Below, piece by piece: positions 34,988 through 43,657 of a DNA stretch of 64,000 bases. Position 1 is the stretch's first letter, and every line of letters begins with the position of its first letter. The notes under the pieces were generated by a model that saw only the letters and a list, made by a program, of their open reading frames with translations, was not told the DNA's origin and ran no database searches. Origin of the DNA: Exiguobacterium qingdaonense (GTDB lineage: Bacteria > Bacillota > Bacilli > Exiguobacteriales > Exiguobacteriaceae); NCBI RefSeq assembly GCF_018617855.1, contig NZ_JACSKY010000004.1, positions 1 to 64,000 of the forward strand, read 5' to 3'. Position numbers and translations under genes: made by a program.

Positions 34988-36094
34988 ATGCAAAACATCT
35001 CCCCAACTTTCGACCCGTGGGAAGCGTATCTCGATCAAATTGAACATGGTCGACTCGTCTTGTCTAACGTCGAGGTGACCACAACAAAATTGTGTAACAT
35101 GCGCTGCGAACACTGTGCAGTCGGTTATATGCTGGACCAAACAGAAGAACCGGAAGTTCCGCTCGACCTGTTGATTCAACGACTGGATGAGATCGAACAT
35201 TTGCGTGCCTTCTCCATCACAGGCGGTGAACCGATGCTGTCCATGAAATCGGTCCGCAACTATGTCGTTCCATTGTTACGTTATGCGAAAGAACGTGGGG
35301 CCCGTACGCAAATCAACTCGAATTTGACGTTACCGTTATCTCGCTATCATCTTATTACCCCTTACTTGGACGTTTTGCACATTTCGCATAACTGGGGCAC
35401 CGATGCCGATTTCCTTGAAGGCGGATTCGCGATGATGGACCGGAAACCGAGTGAAGAGGCAAGGTTGAAAATGCTTCAAACGATGAAAGATAATGCCCGT
35501 GCACTCACCGCTGAAGGAATCATTGTGTCAGCGGAGACGATGATCAACAAACGAACGATTCCGCACTTGAAAGAAATCCATGAAGAAATCGTATCGCTCG
35601 GTTGTCAAAGACATGAAGTTCACCCAATGTACCCCGCAGACTTCGCTAGCGCTCTCGAATCGGCATCGCTCGCTGATACGCGACAAGCCATCCATGACTT
35701 ACTCGACGTCCGTGACGAGAACGTATGGATGTTGTTCGGTACGTTGCCATTCTATGCTTGTTCTGATTTACCCGAAGATCGCGCGTTATTGAAACGACTT
35801 CACGAGACAAAAAATGTGACCGTTCGAAACGACCCGGATGGCCGTTCACGTCTCAATACAAATATTTTTGATGGCCAGATCATCGTGACCGATTTCGGTG
35901 ATGAGCTCGGTTCACTAGGCACCGTATATGACACGTCATTCCAAGAAGCTTACGATACATGGACGAACAGTCAGTTGAATGCTACACTCTCTTGTCACTG
36001 CCCTGCGGTGAAATGCCTCGGTCCAAACGCGTTGGTCAAACAAGCCTATTACCCGACTGTTGATTTCAAATCACGCCGCGCTACTTCGTTTTAA
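34988..36094 (+). CDS. yfkAB: Radical SAM protein YfkAB
   Basis: This 368-aa protein has the radical-SAM cluster motif CNMRCEHC near residue 36, the SAM-binding ITGGEP segment, and a C-terminal CHCPAVKC motif (CxCxxxxC) that defines the YfkAB group. The C-terminal cysteines probably hold a second iron-sulfur cluster. AAGGTGG precedes the ATG. The reaction is unknown, and no small peptide substrate of the RiPP type is obvious next to it. Confidence 0.9.
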   Translation: MQNISPTFDPWEAYLDQIEHGRLVLSNVEVTTTKLCNMRCEHCAVGYMLDQTEEPEVPLDLLIQRLDEIEHLRAFSITGGEPMLSMKSVRNYVVPLLRYAKERGARTQINSNLTLPLSRYHLITPYLDVLHISHNWGTDADFLEGGFAMMDRKPSEEARLKMLQTMKDNARALTAEGIIVSAETMINKRTIPHLKEIHEEIVSLGCQRHEVHPMYPADFASALESASLADTRQAIHDLLDVRDENVWMLFGTLPFYACSDLPEDRALLKRLHETKNVTVRNDPDGRSRLNTNIFDGQIIVTDFGDELGSLGTVYDTSFQEAYDTWTNSQLNATLSCHCPAVKCLGPNALVKQAYYPTVDFKSRRATSF

Positions 36095-36147
36095 TTATTT
36101 CATTTAGGGAAATGTTCTATATATTAAATGAATCGAGGTGTGTGCAG

Positions 36148-36342
36148 ATGACAGCGATTTATATATTGATGATTACCGTGATGACCGTCATCATCTTCGG
36201 TGGTGTGCTTAGCATCTTATTGACAGCCGCATTCGTTTCAGACAAAGTAGATCATGATGAAATGTTTAGTCAAGGTAGTTGGGATGATGAGTTGCTACAC
36301 TTGAACCATTCCACACAACCGATTGACGACACGAAAAGCTGA
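36148..36342 (+). CDS. Small single-pass membrane protein
   Basis: This 64-aa protein has one long hydrophobic segment (about residues 4-30) and an acidic C-terminal tail. ATG at 36148 follows GAGGTG by 7 nt; the longer in-frame start upstream has no ribosome-binding site. It is followed by a terminator. No homologue recognised. Confidence 0.6.
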   Translation: MTAIYILMITVMTVIIFGGVLSILLTAAFVSDKVDHDEMFSQGSWDDELLHLNHSTQPIDDTKS

Positions 36343-36361
36343 GAGAATTCTCGGCTTTTTA
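36334..36361 (+). terminator. Terminator after the small membrane protein gene
   Basis: AAAAGCTGAGA pairs with TCTCGGCTTTT (one G-U) around a 4-nt loop, ending in a T-tract. Confidence 0.75.
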
Positions 36362-36384
36362 CTTTGACTTCTCGAGGTGACGCT

Positions 36385-37527
36385 ATGCTCCGTTTTCGTT
36401 TTATGATTTTATTATTGATTGTCTTCATTTCCGGTTTGATTCAAGGTGCGCTCATCCCACTTCTCTCGACGCTGATCGAACGGGACGGGGTACCGGCTTG
36501 GGTGAACGGCTTGAATGCGACGATGCTTTACGTTGGGGTGATTGTCTCCGCGCCGCTTCTTGAGCAATTCGTCCGAAAATATGGGTTTCGACCGACGATT
36601 GTCCTCGGGATCGTGATGACGGCTTTCGCGACCTTCGCCTTGCCAATTTGGCCTTCTCTACTCGTTTGGGCGATGATGCGTTTCTTCATCGGCTTCGGCG
36701 ACTCCGCCCTACATTACGGTTCGCAAGTATGGGTCACATCCGCCAGCGAGAAGAGAAGTCTCGGTCGAGCGATGGCATATTACGGTATGTCGTTCAGTCT
36801 CGGTTTCGCGGTGGGACCCTTGATCGCCCCATTCGTCGATATATGGTTTTGGCTTCCGTTTTTAATCATCGTCTTTTTCTGCCTCGCTTCATTGATGCTC
36901 ATCTTTAAAGTCGAAAATGAGTTCCCTGAAATCGAGAAAGTGGAAACGGATTCGAAGGGACGGATCCGATTGATTCTGATTGGTGCGGGCTATACACTCC
37001 TCCCCGCGTTTACATACGGGTTCCTTGAAGCGAGCTTGAATGCCAACTTTCCAATCTTCACGTCACGAAACGGGATGAGTTTGACGGAGACGAGCACGCT
37101 CATCACGACGTTCATCGTCATGTCAATCGCTGTGCAGCTTCCTCTTGGTCGTCTCGCAGACTTATACGGTAAGAAGCGGATCTTACAAATCGTACTGACG
37201 TTTGGCACCTTCGTATTCGCTTTGGCGAATCTTGTTGTCGATTCCTATATCGGTCTACTCTTCCTATTTGCACTTGCCGGCGCCGGGCTAGGATCGACTT
37301 ATTCACTCGGTTTGGCACATATGACAGAGGTGCTTCCCCGTTCCTTACTGCCGACCGGAAACATGCTTTATAGCATCTCATTTAGCATCGGTTCAATCTC
37401 AGGTCCGATGATTGGGGCCTTCTGGTTGTCTTTACCGAAAGAGGTCTATTTCTTTATGTATGCCGTCATTCTCGGTATTCTAGCGCTCCGACTCTTCACA
37501 TCGACCGCTAAGCCAATCGACTTATAA
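36385..37527 (+). CDS. Major facilitator superfamily transporter
   Basis: This 380-aa protein has 12 hydrophobic segments. The first half has the MFS loop RKYGFRPTIVLGIV and the second half the repeat GRLADLYGKKRILQ between helices 8 and 9. ATG at 36385 follows GAGGTG by about 6 nt. It resembles drug-efflux-type MFS proteins such as B. subtilis YfkF, which is near yfkAB there, but the substrate is not known. Confidence 0.82.
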   Translation: MLRFRFMILLLIVFISGLIQGALIPLLSTLIERDGVPAWVNGLNATMLYVGVIVSAPLLEQFVRKYGFRPTIVLGIVMTAFATFALPIWPSLLVWAMMRFFIGFGDSALHYGSQVWVTSASEKRSLGRAMAYYGMSFSLGFAVGPLIAPFVDIWFWLPFLIIVFFCLASLMLIFKVENEFPEIEKVETDSKGRIRLILIGAGYTLLPAFTYGFLEASLNANFPIFTSRNGMSLTETSTLITTFIVMSIAVQLPLGRLADLYGKKRILQIVLTFGTFVFALANLVVDSYIGLLFLFALAGAGLGSTYSLGLAHMTEVLPRSLLPTGNMLYSISFSIGSISGPMIGAFWLSLPKEVYFFMYAVILGILALRLFTSTAKPIDL

Positions 37528-37569
37528 ACAGAGGCAGATGGTTCCCATGAACCATCTGCCTCTGTTTTA
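37526..37569. terminator. Bidirectional terminator
   Basis: A perfect stem of about 19 bp (AAACAGAGGCAGATGGTTC side) with a CCAT loop lies between the convergent MFS gene and the 100-aa gene. Confidence 0.88.
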
Positions 37570-37869
37570 TTCCACTACTCGTTCCATTTCGTCGTCGTTC
37601 AACTGTAAAGCTCGGATGAAGACTTCGTCTAATGCAAAAGGTTCCGTGTCTAACGAAGCGAGTACATCGGACTTTAGCGTCACCTCGACGACACGGTCAT
37701 TGAACTGCCATCTCGTCTGAATGTCATCACCTTGTCTCGTGGCGCGTGTCGCCACCGGGCCGTGACGTTCTTTTAAGCTTTGACTCACGCACTTCATCAC
37801 GTACTTGACGTATTCATCTTTCGGTTGACGCGAGATGAGGATGTTTCGAACGATTCGATTCCTAGCCAT
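37567..37869 (-). CDS. Hypothetical protein, 100 aa
   Basis: A soluble alpha/beta-like protein with no recognised motif. AAAGGAGGGG lies 6 nt before the ATG, codon use fits its neighbours, and a terminator follows, so it is very likely expressed. It stands alone between the MFS and EamA genes. Confidence 0.65.
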   Translation of the reverse strand: MARNRIVRNILISRQPKDEYVKYVMKCVSQSLKERHGPVATRATRQGDDIQTRWQFNDRVVEVTLKSDVLASLDTEPFALDEVFIRALQLNDDEMERVVE

Positions 37870-38003
37870 TGTTGCCCCTCCTTTCTTTTCAATGATTCCG
37901 CACGCAAGTCTTTACAAACGAAGACCGATTTTTCGAACTTTAAAATTCAGAATTTTTAATATATTTTGTCACGGTATTGCATTTTCGTCAACTCCGTCTC
38001 TTT

Positions 38004-38948
38004 TCAAACAACGTTCTGTCTTTTCTTCGTACGACGCCCTTGAAAATAAGTGGACAAATAAATGCCGACAATAACGAATCCGAGTCCGACCACCGCATTC
38101 CACGGAATCGTTTCACCGAGTAAAACTCCGGACAACATGACCCCGAATAAAGGGACCAAGAAAATGTAAAGTGAAACTCGACTGACCGGATTATATTTCA
38201 TCAATGTATTCCAAAGTGTAAAACCAATTGCCGACAGCATCGCTAAATAAAAGAGGAATGCGAGCGTCTGTCCTGTATACGGCATCGAAACCCCACTCGG
38301 GTCTAACATATATCCGATGAGGAGTAGTCCGATCGAACCGATGACCATCGCCCAGGCTGTCATGGGAGCAACATCATATTTACTAGCATAATCTTTTGCG
38401 ATTAGATTCCCGAACGCACCTGACACCATCGCCAAGATGAGTAAAATCTCTCCTAACCCAAAACCAACTTCAGATCCAGTCGCCGGCCAGTTTGCGATGA
38501 CAATTCCGGAAAAACCAAACGTCAAAGCAAACCCCTTCAATCGATTCAACTTATCGTCTTCATATCGGAAATGAGCGAGAGCCATTTGGAAAAAAGATGT
38601 CGAACCGGCAATGATCGATCCTTGTACCCCAGTTGAGATTGAGAGGCCAATATAGAAGAACAAGTACTGCAAGAACGTCAAAAATGAACCGAGATGCGCA
38701 TACGCTTTAACCTTTTCACGTGTCAATCGGACGGACCGTTTCAATACGGTCTGACTGATGATGAGCAATAGAATCCCTGCGAGCAAAAAACGTTCGCCTG
38801 CGAACAACAACTGCTGTCCGTACTCATTCGATTGAATATCTAGTTTTTCATAACTCAGTTTGATGAACGGGAACGCACTTCCCCATAACAATGTGTTGAT
38901 TATTGCCAACAACGCCACTGTCCACGGCCGTTGAAATATATTTTGCAT
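38004..38948 (-). CDS. DMT-superfamily EamA transporter
   Basis: This 314-aa protein has ten hydrophobic segments in two EamA repeats (the second near residues 165-300, with GAFGNLIAKDYASKYDVAPMTAWAM). A poly-basic C-terminal tail follows. AAGGAG lies 10 nt before the ATG. The intergenic region shared with the iron exporter carries PerR- and Fur-type sites, so its expression may also depend on metal or peroxide. The substrate is unknown. Confidence 0.82.
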   Translation of the reverse strand: MQNIFQRPWTVALLAIINTLLWGSAFPFIKLSYEKLDIQSNEYGQQLLFAGERFLLAGILLLIISQTVLKRSVRLTREKVKAYAHLGSFLTFLQYLFFYIGLSISTGVQGSIIAGSTSFFQMALAHFRYEDDKLNRLKGFALTFGFSGIVIANWPATGSEVGFGLGEILLILAMVSGAFGNLIAKDYASKYDVAPMTAWAMVIGSIGLLLIGYMLDPSGVSMPYTGQTLAFLFYLAMLSAIGFTLWNTLMKYNPVSRVSLYIFLVPLFGVMLSGVLLGETIPWNAVVGLGFVIVGIYLSTYFQGRRTKKRQNVV

Positions 38949-39013
38949 GACATAAAAACTCCTTATTCTTTTTATTTGTGACTCATGGTCACGCGTGTTA
39001 AAATAAACCTAGA

Positions 39014-39028
39014 TAATAATTATTATAA
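39014..39028 (+). promoter_or_regulatory. PerR box upstream of pfeT
   Basis: The 15-mer matches TTATAATNATTATAA at 13 of 14 defined positions (second base A instead of T). It overlaps a perfect TATAAT at 39024-39029 that could be the -10 of a pfeT promoter, a place where PerR would repress. Confidence 0.65.
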
Positions 39029-39074
39029 TTAAATCATTCTCAAAAAAATGACTAAATATCATGATTTTAAGCCA

Positions 39075-39099
39075 ATTGAATATGATAATCATATTCAAT
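39075..39099. promoter_or_regulatory. Fur box (25-bp perfect palindrome) upstream of pfeT
   Basis: The sequence 39075-39099 is an exact palindrome about position 39087, with arms ATTGAATATGAT. Its central 19 bp match the classical Fur box GATAATGATAATCATTATC at 15 of 19 positions. It lies about 50 nt before the pfeT start. Confidence 0.65.
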
Positions 39100-39113
39100 C
39101 ATTATCATTAAAA

Positions 39114-39128
39114 CGAGATTCATTCTCA
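39114..39128. promoter_or_regulatory. Second Fur-type 7-1-7 site near the pfeT start
   Basis: CGAGATTCATTCTCA matches TGAGAATNATTCTCA at 12 of 14 defined positions. It lies between the large palindrome and the pfeT ribosome-binding site. Confidence 0.5.
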
Positions 39129-39147
39129 ATTAGGAAGAAGGGATTAG

Positions 39148-41055
39148 ATGAATACCTCAACAATGACACACGAAAAAAGGCACGTGTTTAAACGGGCCAA
39201 CTGGTATGAACATATCGAATTGATTATGGCGCTCATTAGCGGTGTATTGATTGTACTCGCTTATATTGCCGAAACACAAGGAGGAGCCTCTTGGATTTAT
39301 GTCAGCCTCTACTTAACCGCCTTCTCCATTGGAGGATACGCGAAAGCGAAAGAAGGCATTACAGACACGATTGACACAAAATCATTGAACGTCGAGCTAC
39401 TCATGATCATCGCTGCCATCGGTGCCGCTTCGATCGGCTATTGGATGGAAGGTGCGATTCTCATCTTCATTTTCGCCCTGTCTGGCGCGCTCGAAACGTA
39501 TACAATGAATAAAAATGAACGTGCCCTCGAGTCGTTGATGGAACTTCAGCCCGAACAGGCGACCCGCCTCACCCCTTCCGACGAGCTCGAAGTCGTGCAT
39601 ATCGACGACCTAAAAGTCGGAGATCATATTTACGTTCGTCCTGGTGAACGCATCCCTGTCGATGGTCGTATCACGAAAGGGAATGCGTCTGTAGAAGAGG
39701 CAGCCATCACAGGTGAGTCCGTACCTGTCGATCGTCAAGTCGGGGATGAAGTGTTCGGTTCGAGCGTCAACTTGAACGGCGTATTGACGATTGAAGTGAC
39801 AAAACGTGCGACCGAGACGTTGTTTCAAAAAATCATTCAAATGGTTCAGGAAGCGCAAGAAGAAAAATCACCGTCCGCTCAGTTCATCGATCGCTATGAA
39901 GGACGATACGTTCAAATCGTCCTCTTCTCCGTCGCGGCAATCATCTTACTCGGACCACTTCTCACATCATGGTCTCTTGAAACGAGCATCTATCGTGGCA
40001 TGATTCTCCTCGTCGTCGCTTCCCCTTGTGCACTCGTCGCGGCAATCACCCCCGCGGCACTCGCGGCTATCGCCTCTTCGGCAAAACACGGCATCTTGTT
40101 CAAAGGCGGCGCTCATATCGAGAACATGGGACGCTTAAAGGCCATCGCTTTTGATAAGACCGGTACACTCACCATCGGGAAGCCGATTGTACAAGAAGCG
40201 CTCATTTCGAAAGAGTTACGCGAGGACGACGTGAATCGAATCGTCAGTTTGATTGAAGAGCACTCGATGCACCCACTCGCTGAAGCGCTCGTCTCGTATA
40301 CCGGAAAGCATGCAGGTGAAATGACAAACTTCAAAGACATCACAGGCTCTGGCATCGAGGCAACGATTGATGGTCTGACATATCGTGTCGGTAAGCAAAC
40401 ATTCGCCGACCGGAGCGGTAATTTTTTTGAAAAAGATGTAGCTCGCTTGAAAGAAGCCGGTCATACACTCGTCTTCATTAGTGACGAAACACGTACAATC
40501 GGTGCATATGCTCTCCGAGATACGCTACGACCTGAAGCAAGCGTAGCGATTCAGCGACTGAACGACCTCGGGATCGCCACCATTATGATTACCGGAGACA
40601 ACGAGGCAACCGCCCGTGCCATTGCGAACGAAGCCGGACTGACGCGTTTTATCGCTGAATGTCTGCCTGAAGAGAAAGTGTCACAGATCAAGGCACTGCG
40701 TGAAGAATACGGTTCAATCGGGATGATCGGTGATGGGATCAACGATGCACCGGCACTCGCGACCGCTGATGTCGGGATTGCAATGGGAGAAGGGTCTGAT
40801 GCGGCTCTCGAAACGGCAGATGTCGTCTTGATGAAAAATGACCTCGTCCGCTTGAGTGATGCCATTCGTCAATCACGCAAACTTAATCGAATCGTTCTTC
40901 AAAATGTCATTTTTGCACTGAGCGTCATCCTCGTCCTGATCGCAACGAATATATTCGAACTGCTCATCATGCCTTTTGCGGTCATCGGTCACGAAGGGTC
41001 TACCATTCTCGTCATCTTAAATGGACTTCGACTCCTCACCTCATCGTGGGAGTGA
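39148..41055 (+). CDS. pfeT: P1B-4-type metal-efflux ATPase, probable Fe(II) exporter (PfeT/ZosA/FrvA type)
   Basis: This 635-aa P-type ATPase has the phosphorylation site DKTGT near residue 336, TGES (ITGESVP), and the hinge GDGINDAPAL. The SPC motif near residue 292 in place of CPC, together with HEGST in the last helices (about 615), marks the P1B-4 group. There is no N-terminal metal-binding domain. PfeT of B. subtilis and FrvA of Listeria export Fe(II) and are under PerR and Fur; the PerR and Fur sites upstream support that role. GAAGG precedes the ATG. Cobalt or zinc transport is the alternative. Confidence 0.88.
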   Translation: MNTSTMTHEKRHVFKRANWYEHIELIMALISGVLIVLAYIAETQGGASWIYVSLYLTAFSIGGYAKAKEGITDTIDTKSLNVELLMIIAAIGAASIGYWMEGAILIFIFALSGALETYTMNKNERALESLMELQPEQATRLTPSDELEVVHIDDLKVGDHIYVRPGERIPVDGRITKGNASVEEAAITGESVPVDRQVGDEVFGSSVNLNGVLTIEVTKRATETLFQKIIQMVQEAQEEKSPSAQFIDRYEGRYVQIVLFSVAAIILLGPLLTSWSLETSIYRGMILLVVASPCALVAAITPAALAAIASSAKHGILFKGGAHIENMGRLKAIAFDKTGTLTIGKPIVQEALISKELREDDVNRIVSLIEEHSMHPLAEALVSYTGKHAGEMTNFKDITGSGIEATIDGLTYRVGKQTFADRSGNFFEKDVARLKEAGHTLVFISDETRTIGAYALRDTLRPEASVAIQRLNDLGIATIMITGDNEATARAIANEAGLTRFIAECLPEEKVSQIKALREEYGSIGMIGDGINDAPALATADVGIAMGEGSDAALETADVVLMKNDLVRLSDAIRQSRKLNRIVLQNVIFALSVILVLIATNIFELLIMPFAVIGHEGSTILVILNGLRLLTSSWE

Positions 41056-41080
41056 CCTATTCGACAAATTAGAATCGACG

Positions 41081-41142
41081 ATTGAAACAAGATGTCGATT
41101 TCGTTATAATTGAAACAATATGTCTAATTGACTGAAACAGAT
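41081..41142 (+). repeat. Direct repeats spanning the promoter of the PfkB kinase gene
   Basis: A 16-nt element, ATTGAAACAA(G/T)ATGTC, occurs at 41081-41096 and 41109-41124 with one mismatch. A shorter copy of its core, TGAAACAGAT, lies at 41133-41142. The first copy contains the -35 hexamer and the second begins inside the -10. They may be binding sites for an unknown regulator. Confidence 0.5.
41082..41110 (+). promoter_or_regulatory. Promoter of the PfkB kinase gene
   Basis: TTGAAA (41082-41087), an exact 17-nt spacer and a perfect TATAAT (41105-41110) form a good sigma-A promoter. It lies within the direct repeats. Confidence 0.75.
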
Positions 41143-41171
41143 CGAAAGATTGCTTAAAGGTGGTACAAGAT

Positions 41172-42098
41172 ATGAATACGATTGCAGTCATCGGCAAGGT
41201 GTTTGTCGATATTAAAGGGACTTCTTTTGCACCGCTCCATAAGGATGCGAAGAACGTCGGCGACATCACTTTCTCCAATGGCGGAACAGGTCGAAACGTT
41301 GCTCAAAACTTAGGCGTTCTCGGCAACAACGTTCGTTTCGTCTCAACCGTTACAAATGATCAAATCGGAGTCGGTGTACTCGATGAGTTACGTTGCTTAA
41401 ACGTAAATGTCGATGGCGTTGACATGCTTGAAGATAATGGCATGGGTATGTGGCTCGCCGTTATGGATAACAATGGAGATCTCCAAACGTCCATCTCAAA
41501 ACAACCTGACGAGGCACGGATGGAGGAAGCCATCTTACGTCAAATCGATACGGTTTTCGAAGTGAGCGATGCGGTCGCAATCGACTTAGACTTGTCGGTC
41601 AACGTATTGAATGAAACGATTGAGCTTTGCCGTGAAATGAACTTACCACTTTATGGAGTGTGCGGTCACCTTTCTGTCATTGAACGAAATCGACATTTAC
41701 TCCAAGGATTCACCGGATTCATTTGTAGTCGTGAGGAAGCAGAAATCTTGTCCGATATGTCAATCGTCACCGTCGACGACGCGCTTCGTGTCGCAGAAGT
41801 ACTTGCGATGAAAGGCGCCCCCCTCACCATCGTTACGATGAGCGAGCTAGGGGCCGTATACGTCGACATTCGTACGAATGAACAAGGTCATGTGCCGACG
41901 ACGAAAGTAAAAGTCGCCGACTCTACCGGGGCGGGCGATTCCTTCTTCTCGGCTGTCATTTCCGAACTGATGAAGCAACATTCAATCGATGATGCACTTC
42001 GTCTAGGAATGCGGGTCGCTGGTAAAGTGATCGCATCGCACGAGAATGGGTTAACACAAGACATGTATGAATCATTAGAACAACCTGCTCAAGATTGA
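41172..42098 (+). CDS. PfkB-family carbohydrate/nucleoside kinase (pseudouridine kinase-like)
   Basis: This 308-aa kinase has the PfkB signatures: SNGGTGRNVAQNLGVLG near residue 38 and ADSTGAGDSFFSAV near 257, with the catalytic Asp in GAGD. The N-terminal stretch resembles E. coli pseudouridine kinase PsuK (GGxGRNxAQNLxxLG). No pseudouridine glycosidase gene is adjacent, so the substrate stays open (ribokinase-like alternatives). ATG at 41172 follows AGGTGG by 8 nt. Confidence 0.78.
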   Translation: MNTIAVIGKVFVDIKGTSFAPLHKDAKNVGDITFSNGGTGRNVAQNLGVLGNNVRFVSTVTNDQIGVGVLDELRCLNVNVDGVDMLEDNGMGMWLAVMDNNGDLQTSISKQPDEARMEEAILRQIDTVFEVSDAVAIDLDLSVNVLNETIELCREMNLPLYGVCGHLSVIERNRHLLQGFTGFICSREEAEILSDMSIVTVDDALRVAEVLAMKGAPLTIVTMSELGAVYVDIRTNEQGHVPTTKVKVADSTGAGDSFFSAVISELMKQHSIDDALRLGMRVAGKVIASHENGLTQDMYESLEQPAQD

Positions 42099-42100
42099 GT

Positions 42101-42134
42101 TGAACGCATCGGCGAATCGTCGGTGCGTTTTGTG
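42101..42134 (+). terminator. PfkB kinase gene terminator
   Basis: AACGCATCGGCGA pairs with TCGTCGGTGCGTT (two G-U pairs) around ATCG, followed by TTTTG. It supports a later start for the Nudix gene. Confidence 0.7.
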
Positions 42135-42165
42135 CAAAATGACAGGAACGAAAGGAACGATTGCA

Positions 42166-42603
42166 GTGGTTCGAACAAAATTGAGAAGCGCGATTATTCT
42201 CGTGAATGACCGAGACGAAGTCGCTTTAATCCGACGCGAGAAAGAAAATAATTTGTATTACGTGTTTCCCGGCGGCGGTGTCGAGTATGGTCACACGACA
42301 GAAGAGACTGCCGTTCGTGAAGCATTCGAAGAACTTGGGGTTCATGTCGATTTAGAAGGTCTCGCCGCCTACGTCGTGTTCAACAACGAGTTAAACCCAT
42401 ATTATTGGGCCAAAATAACTGGAGGGACATTCGGCACCGGGACAGGGGAAGAGTTCCAAGAAGAACAAACGAACGGTTCGTATACCCCTATGTGGATCAA
42501 GCGATCGGCCTTACCACACCTTCCGGTTCGCCCCCCTTCTCTCGCCGAAACATTAGCCTCTCACCAGTCACGTTTCTATGATTTGACGCTGTCTGAGGAA
42601 TAA
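42166..42603 (+). CDS. Nudix hydrolase
   Basis: This ~145-aa protein carries the Nudix box GGGVEYGHTTEETAVREAFEELGV. The catalytic REAFEELG core is intact, but the first Glu of GX5E is His. Family members hydrolyse nucleoside diphosphate derivatives. GTG at 42166 is proposed because AAGGA lies 8-9 nt upstream and the terminator of the preceding gene ends before it; longer in-frame starts overlap the hairpin. The substrate is unknown. Confidence 0.78.
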   Translation: MVRTKLRSAIILVNDRDEVALIRREKENNLYYVFPGGGVEYGHTTEETAVREAFEELGVHVDLEGLAAYVVFNNELNPYYWAKITGGTFGTGTGEEFQEEQTNGSYTPMWIKRSALPHLPVRPPSLAETLASHQSRFYDLTLSEE

Positions 42604-42667
42604 TCATGTGTATCCTCGACCGAATCCGGGAATCGATTTCTAACGATTGAGTCAGGAGGGTTTCATG

Positions 42668-43618
42668 ATGGCAATGACAGAAGTGAAAGAAAAAAAGAAT
42701 TGGCTCTCATTCGGTAAAGAGTTGTTCCGACGATTTAAAGAGCATGATGTACAAGACTACGGGGCTACACTGGCGTTCTTTTGGTTTTTATCCATTTTCC
42801 CCGGAATCATCTTCATTTTGGCACTATTATCATTTTTTGATATCTCACAAGCTTCATTTCAAAACCAGCTGAATGATTTGGCACCTGGGTCAGCCGCTTC
42901 GGAATTTTTGAATGGGATTTTCGAGGCGATTGGCGAACCGAGGGGCGGCCTGTTATCTCTCGGTGCGATTTTAGCGATTTGGTCCGCTTCGAAAGGAGTT
43001 GATCGTCTCGTGACGACTTCACTCCACGCTTATGGCGAAGACGATGAACGGAACTTTTTCGTCAAAAAAGGGTTGGCGCTCGGATTGACGATTTTACTCG
43101 GGGTCGGGATGTTACTACTCATCCTCTCGAACGTGTTCGGTTCTCAAATCATCTCGTTCGTGACCGAATATCTTCCCATCGATTTGACCGGGGCCGAAGA
43201 GACGATGATTAACGTGTTTCGGTACGTTTTGACGACGATCGTCCTCATCTTGACCCTTTCGATTTTTTATAAGCTCTCTCCGCAACAACATGTGTTTTGG
43301 AAAAGTACCATTCCAGGGGCCATTTTTGGGGTCATCGGTTGGCAACTCGTGTCACTCGGATTTAGCTTGTATGTCTCGAACTTCGGAAGTTATGATTCGA
43401 CGTACGGTTCGCTAGGAGGAATCATCGTTACCTTGCTTTGGTTACAATTGACCGGGATCATCATCCTCATCGGGTCCGAAATCAATGCGACGTGGATGCG
43501 TTTCTTCAAATCACCGAGCGAGCAAGAATATGAACGGGATTTCAAAAAGAACAAAAAGAAAGCAAAGCAGAAGCAAGAGGATGACTATGACGACATCCCT
43601 ACAAATACGTACGGATGA
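42668..43618 (+). CDS. YihY/BrkB family membrane protein
   Basis: This ~316-aa protein has five to six transmembrane helices and the YihY (formerly ribonuclease BN) blocks HDVQDYGATLAFFWFLSIFPGIIF and YVSNFGSYDSTYGSLGGIIVTLLWLQLTGIIILIGSEINA. The Lys-rich cytoplasmic C-terminus is typical. Three close ATGs follow AGGAGGG (42665, 42668, 42674); 42668 has the best spacing. These proteins are thought to be permease-like; the function is not settled. Confidence 0.85.
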   Translation: MAMTEVKEKKNWLSFGKELFRRFKEHDVQDYGATLAFFWFLSIFPGIIFILALLSFFDISQASFQNQLNDLAPGSAASEFLNGIFEAIGEPRGGLLSLGAILAIWSASKGVDRLVTTSLHAYGEDDERNFFVKKGLALGLTILLGVGMLLLILSNVFGSQIISFVTEYLPIDLTGAEETMINVFRYVLTTIVLILTLSIFYKLSPQQHVFWKSTIPGAIFGVIGWQLVSLGFSLYVSNFGSYDSTYGSLGGIIVTLLWLQLTGIIILIGSEINATWMRFFKSPSEQEYERDFKKNKKKAKQKQEDDYDDIPTNTYG

Positions 43619-43620
43619 CA

Positions 43621-43657
43621 AAGAAGGAGCACGTTCAAGCTGAACGCGCTCCTTCTT
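43621..43657. terminator. Bidirectional terminator
   Basis: A 16-bp stem with one mismatch (AAGAAGGAGC, CGTTCA and complements) lies between the convergent YihY and carbonic anhydrase genes. Confidence 0.75.

Noticed and set aside
42100..42165. Longer Nudix protein starting at 42100
   Set aside because: The region is the terminator hairpin of the preceding kinase gene and no ribosome-binding site precedes the early starts.
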